From positions 1 through 64,000 of the forward strand of contig LVLI01000176.1 of assembly GCA_001687465.1 (NCBI GenBank): a DNA stretch of 64,000 bases, written 5' to 3'. The stretch's first letter is position 1. The number at the start of each line of letters is the position of its first letter. The position numbers and the translations under genes are program-made. The stretch comes from Halocafeteria seosinensis. Lineage: Eukaryota > Sar > Bigyra > Bicosoecida. Shown here piece by piece: positions 1 to 11,427 of this stretch. The notes below the pieces were generated by a model that was not told the origin of the DNA, did not search any database, and was given only the letters and a program-made list of their open reading frames with translations.

Positions 1-70
1 CCAGTGCTGTGTTCCCCCACGGCGCATGTCAGCAAGGCTGCAGGAACAGCGGGCCCGTCGCTGCTTAACA

Positions 71-150
71 CGGGCGCTTACCGCTCCTCGTTAAGAGGAT
101 GTGGTCAACTTCCCGGCCGGTGGGCTATCTGTCACATTTGTGTGTGTGTA
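71..150 (+). repeat. Short interspersed repeat, copy 1, with TG tail
   Basis: A 67-nt block (71-137) matches 2051-2117 with about four differences. It contains a small hairpin (TCCTC, loop GTTAA, GAGGA), then the core GGTGGGCTATCTGTCACAT, and runs straight into a TG microsatellite. The fixed block plus simple-repeat tail suggests a short non-autonomous retroelement. No tRNA-like B box is visible, so its class is unknown. Confidence 0.6.
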
Positions 151-2050
151 CTACAGGAAGCTGGTGATGTCTCGGCTAAGCCTGTGCTTGATGAGAGAGA
201 ACGTCAAAATGATCCGGCATTTCGTGACTACCGTGCAATTTGAAACGTAAGTAGAATAGTATCTATTCATGTTACACCCCATCCCGCCGTCAATCGTTCA
301 CCATGGTTGGTTTGAGAAAAATATCGACCGTAACGAAATAAGAATACCGGTACCGTTGCTAAATAGGATTCATGCTAAATATTGAAGAGGAATAAATATT
401 CACCAACATTATACCGTTGTACAGCGTAGCATGTGGCGTCATAGTGGCCCAATGTGAGGCTCAATTCGTCTCGAAAGAATGCTCCAGGTGACCAAGAGTT
501 ACAGAAGCGGAGATACGACTTAGCCCCAGAAACATGCACATTTTCCCCCCTCCAATAATACCGTATTATATACCATCAGATGCGTAATTTTACGCTGATT
601 CCAAATCATGTACTTATATGATACCATTGTAAGTATGAAGCAAGATACAGGGATTTTTCTAATTTTTGTACCCTTTCCTGCCCGAAATTTGAAAAATCCC
701 CTAAACGAGGCAAAGGGAGTGATTATTAAATTTAATAAAAAAAAATCGCGGGCGTTAGAGGATACCATCAAGTCGGACCTTCAACGTACCTGTTGCTCAA
801 TATATAGCCCATAGAGGAGGAGTAAGGACACAGAGTTTATTCTAGGCTAAATTAAACTGCAACCTTTGTATATGGCCTCATCAAGGGGATTATGGTGGCC
901 CAAGTCAGGAGTTGAGAGTTGGTACGTGTGTCTTGGTGTATTGCTCCTCCCAGAAGACGTGTCTGCTACAGGCTACGCTACGCTGTGTGAGGGGTAAACC
1001 CTACCCGGAACCGGTTCAACANCTTCCCGTTGTGGCGCATCAACGTGACTGACAGTTTCTAACCCGCCGTACATTGGAAGTTCACGAAAGTACTCTGAAG
1101 TGCGGAGGGGAATGTGCACATGTGACAAGGTGCATAGACAGCAGACTGATTGTATGCTTACCTACAGCACCGGATTTAAGAACCCGGGGAATTACTCCGA
1201 GCACTCGGCAAACAGTCTCTCCACTTCTGCCCGCCGAAGATACCGGTTCCCCTCACGAACGAAGTTTGGAATACCGGATGTCTCTTCTGTGCCTAGAACT
1301 TGTTATATGTCCTGAGACGCAGTTTCGGCTGCGTCTTCGCCTCCAGTTGCAGATGGCTTTTGGCTTTCGCACTCGTTGATTGGGAACCTCCACTTGCGTC
1401 CGCTGCTGCCTCCCCCTGGGCTTCTCTATTTACCTGTGTAGTGTACTGGGAAAGTCCCGAGATATTAATAAGAGCCGCTGCATCATATACCGTTTATGTC
1501 GTATAATTTCGCCTGAAAATGGGGCGATGCATCATTCGATTCACTGGCTACTTCCTGCTCCTCGTCCAAGGAGGTATCCGATAGAGCCGAGTCATGAGTG
1601 GATATACCTTGGTAGTGGGATGAATGAACAGCGTATGTAGCGTGTATACTGTCTTATCCGCTTGTATTATGGTGTCAATTGATGAATAGGACAAATCTAA
1701 AACCAACAGATTTGTGAAAGATAAATTTACAGTAGGGGTCGCACAGACAAATCTGAAATTGTCTCAACAACTCAGATAATTCTGGAATTTTCACTTCAGG
1801 AAATACGATCTTGTCCGTATGTTCGCAACGGAATTTGCCCTCGAGGATGGAGTAGTGCAAACACACAGGTGTTGCAGCACCGTTACGACAGCACAGATTG
1901 TACTACAGAATGACGACGGGAACTATCCTGATGTAGCGGTTTAGATTCCAATCCACTCAAAACTGGGGGCACGCGTCCTAATCATTGAGTCAGACGGTGT
2001 GAATAAATCAATACATCGTGGCCATATGAGTTCTCCAAATATTCAGTACT

Positions 2051-2152
2051 CGGGCGCATACCGCTCCTCGTTAAGAGGATGCGGTCAGCTCCCCGGCCGG
2101 TGGGCTATCTGTCACATACCAATATACCAATATGTATGTGTGTGTGTGTTCA
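2051..2152 (+). repeat. Short interspersed repeat, copy 2, with TG tail
   Basis: Second copy of the element at 71. The shared block 2051-2117 keeps the hairpin and the GGTGGGCTATCTGTCACAT core. A longer, mixed ACCAATAT/TG tail follows to about 2152. The two copies lie 1980 bp apart in the same orientation. Confidence 0.6.
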
Positions 2153-2925
2153 GTACTTCGCTGCATTTGTCCCCTTACCAACCACCACGTTGAGGGAGCA
2201 ATACTAATACACACCAGTTTGTTCTTAGTACGGCGCTTTACACGATCCATACTTCAAATCAGTGGCATGACATCATTAGCTCATTATGTCCTTATGACTT
2301 CCTCATTTTAAGCTAGGGTCGACTCACGATTCCAGTAAAANCATGCATGCAATACAGTTAAAAATCCAATCCAAATCCTACAGTAGTAGTGTGTATTATT
2401 TATGGCCTACCGACTACAAGTGGCAATGTAGTTCGGGGATCTTCACGCCGTCGAAGATCTCCCTGCAATGCCAGCTCAGCTCCGGAGATCACACTTCAAT
2501 CCCCACATTTCCGTAGACATGCCCCATAAGTACATCTCTCTCAAAAAACAACCTCCAAATTATATTGGTTCACTGAAGCCAGGCAGCTTGCAGCCGCAAC
2601 TGGCCAAACTGTGAAGTACACTGCGCGCGTTTTCCTCCACAGTTCATCCAATACGACCCAATACAGCTCGGTCTGCTGCAGTTGAGTGGATGATAATTTG
2701 GCCCTTGTAAATAGACTTTGAGATTGTAAATGTTTCCCCCAAACTGTATTTAATCATGATTTGAGTGAATACGCGAACAATAAGCGTCCTCACTGCTCGC
2801 TAACGTTATCTGTCCATTGCGCCATTGCAGCGCCAAAGTATCGTAAACATCTTCTATTGCCAGCCTAGGTTAGGACCGAATTCGGACGAGCTATTCGCTT
2901 GATTCTCCCTTAGAATTCAAGAACA

Positions 2926-4709
2926 ATGAGCACGGATGGAAGCGATGGACCACCGACAGCTGGATCAGCACCCCTGGTTCCTGCACCAGACTCGAAGCGA
3001 GGAGGCATGCCCACTTCAACACCAGCAGCGAGTTCTTCCGGTGTATTTATGCCGAGAAGACCGGGAGAAGGTGCGTACACACAACGATAATCGTAGTGAA
3101 AGGCTGCTGTTTTAAAGCAGTGTTGGTATTCGTTTGCAGCCGAGCATTCCAACTCTGTGTCGACGAAAGAAACAGCCAAACAAGCACGTGATCGAAGAGG
3201 TGTTTTCATCACGGGAGGAGCGTGGTCTGCAAATGAAGCTATTGACCCAAAAGGATACGATATCGAATTCAAAGAGCGATATGTGAGTTTGTGTGAGGCT
3301 CCAACCAATTGTGCCAGAGACCATGGATTTGCATTCACTCGTACCGCAGAGATATGGGAAGGCAGTCTGTAAGCCAAGCAATTTCGCTGTTGCGATAACG
3401 AAACATAAACGTTGGTTGAGGAACTTACAAAAGCAAAGGAAGCAGTTACAGGAAGAACAGAGACGGATAGAAGAGGAAAAGGCTGAGCGGCGTCGTAGGG
3501 TATGTCGATTCCCAAGCATTGAGTTATTTACAATTCGGTTGCAACTCTTTCGAAATACTTTGTTTCAGTTCATGCGAGCATCTATGGAATTTTACGATAT
3601 AGTGACCGGTAAAAAGGAGAGTAATGAGAACAATGGTAGTGTATCCGAACACAAGGTGGATGACTCAGAGATCCAGGAGCAAGACAAGCGGCATGGGCGG
3701 GTGATGAGTGAGCTGAACAGAAATTCTCCAACCAAAATATTGAAGGAAAAAGGCACTCGTCGGCAGGGCAAAAGGAAGACGTCGGAAAAGCCTCCTGCGT
3801 GGTATGTGGGGGTGAATGTACCTTTGAATCCCTCCCCGGCCGCATTTAACCTGGTGTGTACAGGGCTTGGACGGAGGAGAAGAAGGAAGCGGAAGAAGAC
3901 AAGGAAGCTGAAGAACTAGTCAATTTTGCGGAGAATTTGGATTTCGAGAATGATATGGCAGATTTGGAAGACGAAGCGACTTCGCAATCGGTAGGTTTTT
4001 TTAGCATCATGTGTGGTATCATGCAAGTTTTGACACATGCATGATGCAGGTGCGGAAGAGGCTGGAAGAAATAGACAGAGATGTCCGAGAATACGAGTCC
4101 CGCGAGAAGCAACTAGAGAGAAAAGTCAACGAAGACTACGAATATGAATATGACACCGTTTACTTGAATGAAGACGAGCTGCAAAATGCTGAGTTTCGTG
4201 CCGACGGTACTGAATGGGAATGGCTCGAAGAGACACAGAACGATGACAACAAACAGGAAAGCCGCGGCTGGGTCGATGCCGGTTGTGATGAGCAAGGCAA
4301 AAGGATATACAAGCGCATGAGACGACGACTCCGCCCTAAACAACCCAGCATTTCAGCAGACGGTCAGCCTTACCCAGTTAACATCGAAGAGCACAAGAAT
4401 GACGACGACATCGAGAGTGTAGCGAAGAGTGCTATGTCCCATGGGAGCGTGCGTTCCGTTCATTCCAAACAGTCCCTCAATGCCCTTGTTGTCCGAGAGA
4501 AAGAGGAACGAAAGAGGAATCAGCAAGAACAGCTGCAGCAACAGTCGTCTTCCTCGGCTGCCATGGGAGAGGAGCAACCGAAATATCACGAGGAAGAGAG
4601 CCCCTCTGTACCTCGTCTATCCATCGTCAATGAAAGCAAGGAGGCTCGCGAAAATAAGAAAAATTACGTGAGCAACCTTCCTTATCAACATAGGAATCCT
4701 GCAATTTGA
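2926..4709 (+). CDS. Coiled-coil protein, possibly ciliary
   Basis: Six exons can be joined in phase: 2926-3070, 3140-3282, 3350-3499, 3569-3801, 3864-3990 and 4050-4709, giving about 485 residues. The introns are 59-69 nt with GTGCGT/GTGAGT/GTATGT donors and CAG acceptors. The N-terminus is a low-complexity Ser/Pro/Thr tail. A conserved-looking stretch with VFITGGAWSANEAIDPKGYD follows, then Lys/Glu/Gln-rich coiled coils, a block around PPAWAWTEEKKEAEE with NFAENLDFE, and a disordered acidic tail. The AWTEE...NFA..LDF pattern reminds me of proteins in ciliary proteomes, but I cannot name a family with certainty. The start at 2926 has an ACAATG context and no upstream in-frame alternative. 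Confidence 0.7.
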
Positions 4710-4780
4710 GCGTAGCCTTCCAGGTTGAAGTTTTATAGTTCAGCAGCGAATTTGGGCCCAAATTTTGGGGTCCAATAACG

Positions 4781-5132
4781 TCATGTGTCCTTTTTCGTCT
4801 CTGCGTTCCCTCCTTCTTCTTTGGCTTCCTGTTGCTGTTGTTGCATCTGGAATTTCAAGGGAACTCTTTCTTCAATACCCAGCAACTCCTTGAGAAGTCC
4901 TGAGCGCAACAGGATAAAGCGATAGACCAAAAACCATCCTGCATGTACAATATCGCGTTTATGATCACCAATATAACATGCCACATGGACACCACGCGTA
5001 CATACCAATGGAAAGAATTACTGTAACCACTGTGAGACTTAGAAGGCAATAGGCCAGAGCATGGCCGAAATATTGCAGTGGGGGCGTCGTGGGAAGGCCA
5101 ATAGGTCCATGATCACTTGTATTGGCATTCAT
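4781..5132 (-). CDS. SMIM13-like small integral membrane protein
   Basis: Two exons (5132-5006 and 4938-4781) are separated by a 67-nt intron with a GTATGT donor and TGCAG acceptor; together they encode 94 residues. After a ~22-residue N-terminus comes one hydrophobic segment ending in SIGGWFLVYRFILL, then GLLKELLG and a charged, Gln-rich cytosolic tail. The order of transmembrane segment, GW(F/Y)xV, basic/aromatic turn and (K/R)ELxG matches the vertebrate SMIM13 family as I know it. Its function is not established. No single open frame covers this gene, so it appears only when spliced. It starts 63 nt from the divergent start of the GRAM-domain gene, so the two probably share a promoter. Confidence 0.68.
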
Positions 5133-5195
5133 ACTATCTTTCCTTGTATTATACAGCTCTTATTCCTCCGTTGTTGCTACTATACGGGAGAAAGA

Positions 5196-8060
5196 ATGGA
5201 GCAAGACGAGGATTCCTTCTTGTTTGCGGATTTCTTTCAATCCAAGTCTAATGAACGCAATAAGTTATCCGCGGCGACAAAGGAAGAACATGAAGACAAT
5301 GCTGCAGATGGATATGGAGAGAATGTAGAAGATGATGATATTCTAAGTGGAAGCAAAGGAAAGAAGAATGCTTCTCCAAGACATGAGGAATCGAGCGCAG
5401 AAGAAGAGATTTTCGGCGGACCTCATCACCCCGATGCCGCAGCTGGCATAGATACAGATTGCTTCGAGGCCTTCCGAGAACTCACCGAGGAACAACTGGG
5501 GGAAAGACTACCTCCAGAAGAGAGCAATCAGGCGCCAGAAGCCGAAAAGAATCCTGTGGATTCGTTTTCTCAGCAGCTAGAAGGAGGTGAATTCAACACG
5601 GAGGAGAATGCACCACAAGAAGAGGTGCAGGCGCCCCTACAGGGAGAGGACTCGTATTTGGAGGAAACACAGAAGGATTCCTATGATGCTGGTAGCTCGA
5701 CGGGGACGGAATACGCACCGATTGCTGGCCATAAAATGCATGCGGGGCCACTTCTCCCCAAGAATATGGCAGTTCGAGAGCGTCTACCAGCTGCGGCTGT
5801 ATCCCCTGTCATGTATCAGGTCAACCAGCAATACGTAAAAGAAAATTGTGCTTCCGAGATGTCCCAGGCACTGTTTGAGTACAGGCGCGATAATACCCTG
5901 ACACAGCTACAGGAACAACTTGTACCGTGTCTGTCAGAGAAAAAGAAGATAAAGAATTACTCCTTCTACTTCATTCTCCCTTTGCGAGTAGATCTATCGG
6001 ACAGTGTGATACTACAATCGTTTAAAGACGCTGCTGAACGTTGTTTGTTATCGTGCGTCTACTCCACGGCAAATTCTTGCGTGCTACAGCAGCGAGTGAG
6101 AATTGGAAAGTCCCAGCTGAATGCTTACTCGCAGCGCCTAGCAAGACAAATTTATAGTTTTTCAAGTTCATCAGACGGGAAGCAGTATTTTCCTTCCATC
6201 GAAGCATCTAGTGACGATCCCTTGAATTCTCCAAGTAGTTCGCAGTGGGGACACACAGAGTATGTTAACACACTGTCTCTGTCGATTGGAATGTCGAAAG
6301 CGAACGATAGGATATGTATTCTGTATGCATGCCAATTTCCACTCCCTCAAACAAAGAACCCCGAGAAGTTCGGAAACCTGGTTGACAAGACTGCTGGTTT
6401 TTCCTCTAAACATGACGAATTAGAGGAGGTATTTAACCGGAGTTCTACAGAGGGTGCCCTTATGACTCCGAGCACCAGTCAGAATGCTCCATCGATTCTT
6501 CCGTGGATGTTCCTTCGCTTCGCTCTCAAGACATGTCTGTCCGACGGGGAGAAGGTATGCGTGGAAGAAATGGAAAAGGCAATACCAAAGCGCTACGCGG
6601 CGGCTAACACATGTGACTGGATTGCAAGAAGTACATTTAAATCCGAGCATATTCGGGATGAACTCGTGGAGCTGACGGTGAATTTTGTTAATGGCTTGAG
6701 ATGCGAGCAAGCGAACCCCTTGGTTGAGGGTCATTGGGAAGACTTAATCAGCTCCTGTGAACACGCCCATGAACAGTCGATATCGTTTTCTGATACCCAT
6801 ATTGCGAGGATAGATAAGATTAGTGGAGACGCAATGCGGTCCCTGTATCGTTCTATATACAACCAGAAGTACCAAGAAATTGGGGAAACAGCTATGTGGT
6901 TGGAATCAGTGGCTAAATGCCATCAACAAAAGTTTATGCAAATTGCGCATGCCTTGAAGGAAACTTTTGAAGTAAACCATCTTGAATTCGTTATACCAAG
7001 TACGAAAGTGAAGATTGATGATATTGAGCTGGAGTACACAGCTCCTGGGGAAGAAGCAACCGAATATTTCTTTTCGGAAGTGAGCTCTGAACGCCTTGAG
7101 CAGCTGGATGAGAGTACTCTTGAAGGTTTAAATAATACTCAACGGCAGTTGAAGCTTATTCATGAAGAAGCTTTTCAAATTTTTCGTCAGTTTGGCGAAG
7201 CAATGGACGAAGCAGAAGCAACGATTAATGCCGAAGTGGACGCTGAAATGAAGGCTCGATTGCAGCGGAAGAGGAAACAGGTTGCTCGACGGCAACTAAA
7301 GAGTTTTTTGAACGGAAGAGAGATGATAGAACAGCTTATCAAAAAAACAACAGGAGCATCGCGAACCTTGCACAATGTAGAGCCCGCAAACATACTGGAT
7401 TCAACGTTCGGCTTAAAGAACGAAACTGTGTTGGTCGGTATTCCTGCTTACTCAGGTGGAAGACCGGGAAAGCTCATTCTAACACAGCATTATGCATGCT
7501 TCTACAGTAAGATTTTTGGTTTCTCAAACAAAGCACTGAGCATACGTTGGACCGATGTCTTGAAAGTAACTAAAGGAGAGGAATCAGTTTTCTCCCATGC
7601 CCCCTTGACGTTTCGTTGGCTAGATACTAGGGACTCATCCGGAGAAAAACCACACCCCGAAGATCCGCTCTTTGATTCATTAGATCCTCAAACGCGGCTC
7701 AATCTCCTTGAGGACGATAGCTCTTGGAGTGTGAAGTCTCTGACAGTAACTTCGAGCGAATTGTCAACAGAGATCCTCCAAACAACCGTGTTGTTTTTGA
7801 GACAGCTTCAGGTATCCCCAGATAGCAAGCACTTTTCTGTTGACATTGTGAATAACAACATCGTGGAAGAAGAAGAAGAAAACCGGAGTTTCGAGGAGAG
7901 ACAGTACCCTGAATCTTCCCGTTCGAGGGTTCATGGAGCCTCTGCCGTCGAGACCCATTCGGATCCCGAGCTGGAGGACTTGTTCAACGTTCCACAGGAA
8001 CATTCCGCCATGGAAGATGGCCAGTACTTAAGTAACATGGACGATCTTCTTGAAGTATGA
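5196..8060 (+). CDS. GRAM-domain protein with acidic N-terminus
   Basis: One uninterrupted frame encodes about 954 residues from the ATG at 5196 (MEQDEDSF). The frame is open further upstream, but that part overlaps the divergent SMIM13-like gene, so I prefer 5196. The first ~200 residues are acidic and disordered. A helical middle region of unknown fold follows, then a coiled coil at about residues 640-710. A GRAM/PH-like domain lies near residues 735-800 (VGIPAYSGGRPGKLILTQHY, ACFYSKIFG). GRAM domains bind membrane lipids, often phosphoinositides or sterol-bearing membranes, so a peripheral membrane role is likely. No catalytic motif is visible. The lack of introns contrasts with most neighbours. 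It converges on DGAT1, with 34 nt between stop codons. Confidence 0.75.
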   Translation: MEQDEDSFLFADFFQSKSNERNKLSAATKEEHEDNAADGYGENVEDDDILSGSKGKKNASPRHEESSAEEEIFGGPHHPDAAAGIDTDCFEAFRELTEEQLGERLPPEESNQAPEAEKNPVDSFSQQLEGGEFNTEENAPQEEVQAPLQGEDSYLEETQKDSYDAGSSTGTEYAPIAGHKMHAGPLLPKNMAVRERLPAAAVSPVMYQVNQQYVKENCASEMSQALFEYRRDNTLTQLQEQLVPCLSEKKKIKNYSFYFILPLRVDLSDSVILQSFKDAAERCLLSCVYSTANSCVLQQRVRIGKSQLNAYSQRLARQIYSFSSSSDGKQYFPSIEASSDDPLNSPSSSQWGHTEYVNTLSLSIGMSKANDRICILYACQFPLPQTKNPEKFGNLVDKTAGFSSKHDELEEVFNRSSTEGALMTPSTSQNAPSILPWMFLRFALKTCLSDGEKVCVEEMEKAIPKRYAAANTCDWIARSTFKSEHIRDELVELTVNFVNGLRCEQANPLVEGHWEDLISSCEHAHEQSISFSDTHIARIDKISGDAMRSLYRSIYNQKYQEIGETAMWLESVAKCHQQKFMQIAHALKETFEVNHLEFVIPSTKVKIDDIELEYTAPGEEATEYFFSEVSSERLEQLDESTLEGLNNTQRQLKLIHEEAFQIFRQFGEAMDEAEATINAEVDAEMKARLQRKRKQVARRQLKSFLNGREMIEQLIKKTTGASRTLHNVEPANILDSTFGLKNETVLVGIPAYSGGRPGKLILTQHYACFYSKIFGFSNKALSIRWTDVLKVTKGEESVFSHAPLTFRWLDTRDSSGEKPHPEDPLFDSLDPQTRLNLLEDDSSWSVKSLTVTSSELSTEILQTTVLFLRQLQVSPDSKHFSVDIVNNNIVEEEEENRSFEERQYPESSRSRVHGASAVETHSDPELEDLFNVPQEHSAMEDGQYLSNMDDLLEV

Positions 8061-8094
8061 TAAAGCCGCGGTTCAGGGTCTGCTCTCACCCCTA

Positions 8095-10438
8095 TCATAC
8101 GAACCAACCCTCCCGTTTGATGCAAAACAGCTCTTCATGCTCCGCAAACCATTCTCTAAAGTAAAGAAGTTCCACCAGGGGTTGCATTGAAAATAACGAA
8201 AGCCAAACTAGAAAGTTGCCTCGTCTACTGCCCACGAAAAAACGGCTCACTAGAACCAGAGGAATTTGAAATGTCATGCTCAGAAAAAACCATGGACGTA
8301 GCGTCTTGAAGGCAACGGAGGAGATGAGTTCATGAAAGAGCGCGGAAAAGAGGAACGTAGCAGCTGTTGCCATGCCTTTTGTGGCGTTTGCATAATGCAT
8401 TGACTCGAGATAAATGTGCCGAAGGCACCATTCGTGAACAGGTATGTTCTGCAAGCACAAAAAGGAATATTGTAAGCTACTCATAAATTGGACTCACAGC
8501 ACGCGCGCATACCCATTTTCGCCAGAATTTGTCAATCGAGGTACTGTTCCACCAGTCTGCATGTGTTTCAGGTCTGCATAAAAACAGAGCTAAGACACTT
8601 GCTGCATAGCATGTAGGTACCTTGATAGAATTCGCGATCTGGGGAAACAGTGAATATACAACATATGTAATGACGAAAACAACAGATTGGCACGTTTCGT
8701 ACGTACCTGCGAAGCGCGTCAATTCTGCTACGAGGTTTAAATAACAGTGGAAACCACAGTAGAATCCTGTTATCCAGACGACGAACGTCGGCATAGCCAA
8801 CTTCAGACAATCATACCTGCCGTCTCAGCAACAGCATAGTACTCTTAAGAGAGAAGTAAGGCATGATACAAATACATACCAAAAGGGATTCTCCCTTTCC
8901 TTTAGAACAGGCAGCATGAACTGATGAGCCACAAAGTACTGAACGAGAGAACCTAAAGTAAGTTCAGCCAGTTTTGTAACGACGTATAGCCACCTGCAAA
9001 CACAACATTTGAAACCTCAAGAATAGAGTAAATTAGCACTTGTGAACAGCAGTACATGCCTTATGCTTCCTGAGCGAGGATAGTAAGGCTCGTACACCAG
9101 TGTTGGCGCCAACAAAAAGTATGTAAAATCTCCCAAGGTCACATTTCTCGGAAAGTCTCGAACGCTTCTTGCATTAAAGTTACCAATTTCGGCGGTATTG
9201 TCTATGGGAATCTCATGAATTTCTTTGCTATCGAAGTACGTGATCTCACTGCTTTCATAGGAACTTTCTGCCTGCAGTTTGCTGTTCGAAGTTGCACGCT
9301 GAGTACCCTTCCGTCGACGAGGTCGTCGCTTTGGAGATTCATCGGGTGAGTTCTCAGTATTGGGGATGACTATTGGTTTTGTCGTCTTCTTGGGAGTTTC
9401 CCACTCACCGCCTTTGTCCTCCATCGCCGGCGATATACGAGTTTCCGTTGACGCCTGGGTCGTACATTCCTCGTGCGTAGTACTACATTGGGTGGTTGTG
9501 GTAGTCAACTCTTGGGTGTTTTGAGAGCTTGTACGCTCAGCACCAGACGTTGTTTCAGCCTTAGACTCGTGCATTCGCGACTGCTGTTGTTTCCGTTGGA
9601 TCTGTTGCTGTCGTTCCTGTTCCAACCGATGCATTTGTGTGCTTAATGCGAAATTGGTGGCAACGTAGCTGTGCGACTTCAAAGATAGCACCGCCATGAC
9701 TAAAATACTACTGGCGGTAGGGAGCGGAGCAATCTTAGTGTTATACATGACGACCAGTGGCCCTACGAACGCCACTAGTTGGACCGTGCAGTATAACGCA
9801 AGCAGTGTTCGGGATCTAATTTTACCGTGGGCGAACCACCGCGTAAAAACGTGCACAACGTACGCCAAAATGACAATACTTCCAATGAGTATTCCCGCCA
9901 ACAAGGCATCTAGCAGAAATTCCTCGCAAACAAGGGGTTCTAAACTAACCCTCCAGCCTTTCTCCACCACGTTACGAACAGTCATGTATCCAATGTTGAA
10001 CACTAGCAGTAACGCCGCCAAATTGTAGAAACCTTGAAAGGTTTCCAATCTCAGCGCTTCCAATAAATCCGTCTCTGTGTGGATTCACTCATACATACAT
10101 ACATACATGGGACACACTCGCGTCATGCTAGTATTGTAAGACGTACCATGGAATTTGTGTCGTTCCAATGCGTCTTCCCGAGGATGCGGTTCATGCGGGT
10201 ACATAGCCGGACGCGTCGCCCTCCTCTCATTGCTTCTTGAGCCATCTGCTGCTGATTTTCCTTGAGATGCATGAGTCGAGGAAGAGCCCCCATGCGCATC
10301 GGTAGCGTTGGAGGAAGAGGAGGCGAAACTGTGCTGCTGAAGGCGCTCGGCAATGCGCTGAAGATCCTCCGTGAGCTTCTCCAGTTCCCGTGGAGGGACA
10401 TATACACCCCCTTCGGGGACTTCTCGTTGCGCACTCAT
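8095..10438 (-). CDS. DGAT1: Diacylglycerol O-acyltransferase 1 (MBOAT family)
   Basis: Seven exons (10438-10147, 10074-9060, 8993-8880, 8816-8707, 8638-8621, 8556-8513, 8448-8095) join in phase to 648 residues. The enzyme makes triacylglycerol from diacylglycerol and acyl-CoA in the ER membrane. Family landmarks appear in order: multiple membrane spans, LKSHSYVATN (the SYxxxN region), PTLVYEPYYPRS, DREFYQDWWN (the FYxDWWN acyl-CoA motif), FWRKWNIPVHEWCLRH, and the FLFSALFHE helix carrying the catalytic His. Odd points: one GC-AG intron (8994-9059), an 18-nt exon (8621-8638), an ATAC microsatellite in intron 1, and a ~150-residue low-complexity Gln/Thr/Glu insert between the third span and PTLVY. 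At 648 residues it is longer than the usual 480-550. Confidence 0.92.
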
Positions 10439-11427
10439 CCTTTAGAGCTATAAACGTACCCCTCGAAAAAAAAAATGTCATTTTACGTTGACAAACCAAT
10501 AAAAGACAGCTTCTTCACAAGGTTAAAACCTACTGACAGTAGGCTACTGTACCTGGTAGCCCAGCGTCGACCAGTGCCAGGTACAACACTCTTAATGTTT
10601 TCCCAGGATATGATATGACATAATGTGGTTCATTGGTGAATCAGAAACACCGCACTGTCTATTATTATTATTCGGCAATGGACATGTTTGTCATTGGATC
10701 AATACGTGTTGTAGCACACAACAGCCGTACAGGTTAGCAACGACAGTATGGAACATGTATTCCGGGACGTTATCTCCAATATCTTCACGACCTTCTATGA
10801 CATAGGGTTCCCATTCTTCTTCTCATGACTGCTCAGTCTGATAAAACCTCAACCAGCGCTGACTGCTAAGTCTTGCAAATTCCTCGCCGTATTTGCTCAT
10901 ACTGTACATTCCTTTCGGCTACACAAACTCACTCACACATCTCTTCTCTACGTATATGGCCGGTATACCTATATATACATTGTATATCAGCAGTATCCAC
11001 AGGTATACAATATGACCGATATGTCTCAGTGGTACCCGAAGAGCTATGTACAGCTTTACTAAGTATGTACACTATGAAGAAAGTTCAATGGCTCGTAAAC
11101 AAACTGGAGAGAACTGCCGTGGAGCAAAGCTCGCCCATCGTTTCGACGTAATCCTGATCCATCCGCGCATCCAAACTTTCGGCCACTTACGCTTCCATTT
11201 ACCAGGTAGGTCTCGTACATTTGAAACTGACACAATCACGGCAACAACGATGTCTAGCGTCGAATGGCAGGTGTTGGTGACTCATCACACACTACTCCGT
11301 CTACAGTACAGTATTCTTGTGCATTTTCGAGCACCAACCAATGCCCCGTGAGCAGTGATGTGAAGGTCCCCCCCCCCCCTGGGAAGCCAGGAAAATTGCC
11401 CTGCTGCTGCTGCTCCATCCGGCTACG
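10439..11427. other. Intergenic, no gene seen
   Basis: About 1 kb between the DGAT1 start and the end of the large minus-strand gene. I see only short frames without coding character. A run of 12 C residues lies at 11368-11379 and CTG triplets at about 11401-11412. The DGAT1 promoter must lie at its left end. Confidence 0.5.

Larger units (their letters stand above)
1..2925. other. Gene-poor stretch
   Basis: I see no convincing gene here. Open frames are short and have no protein-like composition or consistent splice joins. The stretch holds two repeat copies and two ambiguous bases (N at 1022 and 2341), which suggests lower assembly quality. The last ~100 nt should contain the promoter of the next gene. 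Confidence 0.5.

Noticed and set aside
1074..1379. Open frame of 101 codons on plus
   Set aside because: It overlaps other frames of similar length, lies next to an ambiguous base, and has no protein-like features or splice support.
10091..10108. ATAC tandem repeat as a possible regulatory element
   Set aside because: It is a simple microsatellite inside DGAT1 intron 1.
11368..11379. Run of 12 C residues as a possible assembly gap or recombination site
   Set aside because: Homopolymer only; nothing else marks the site.
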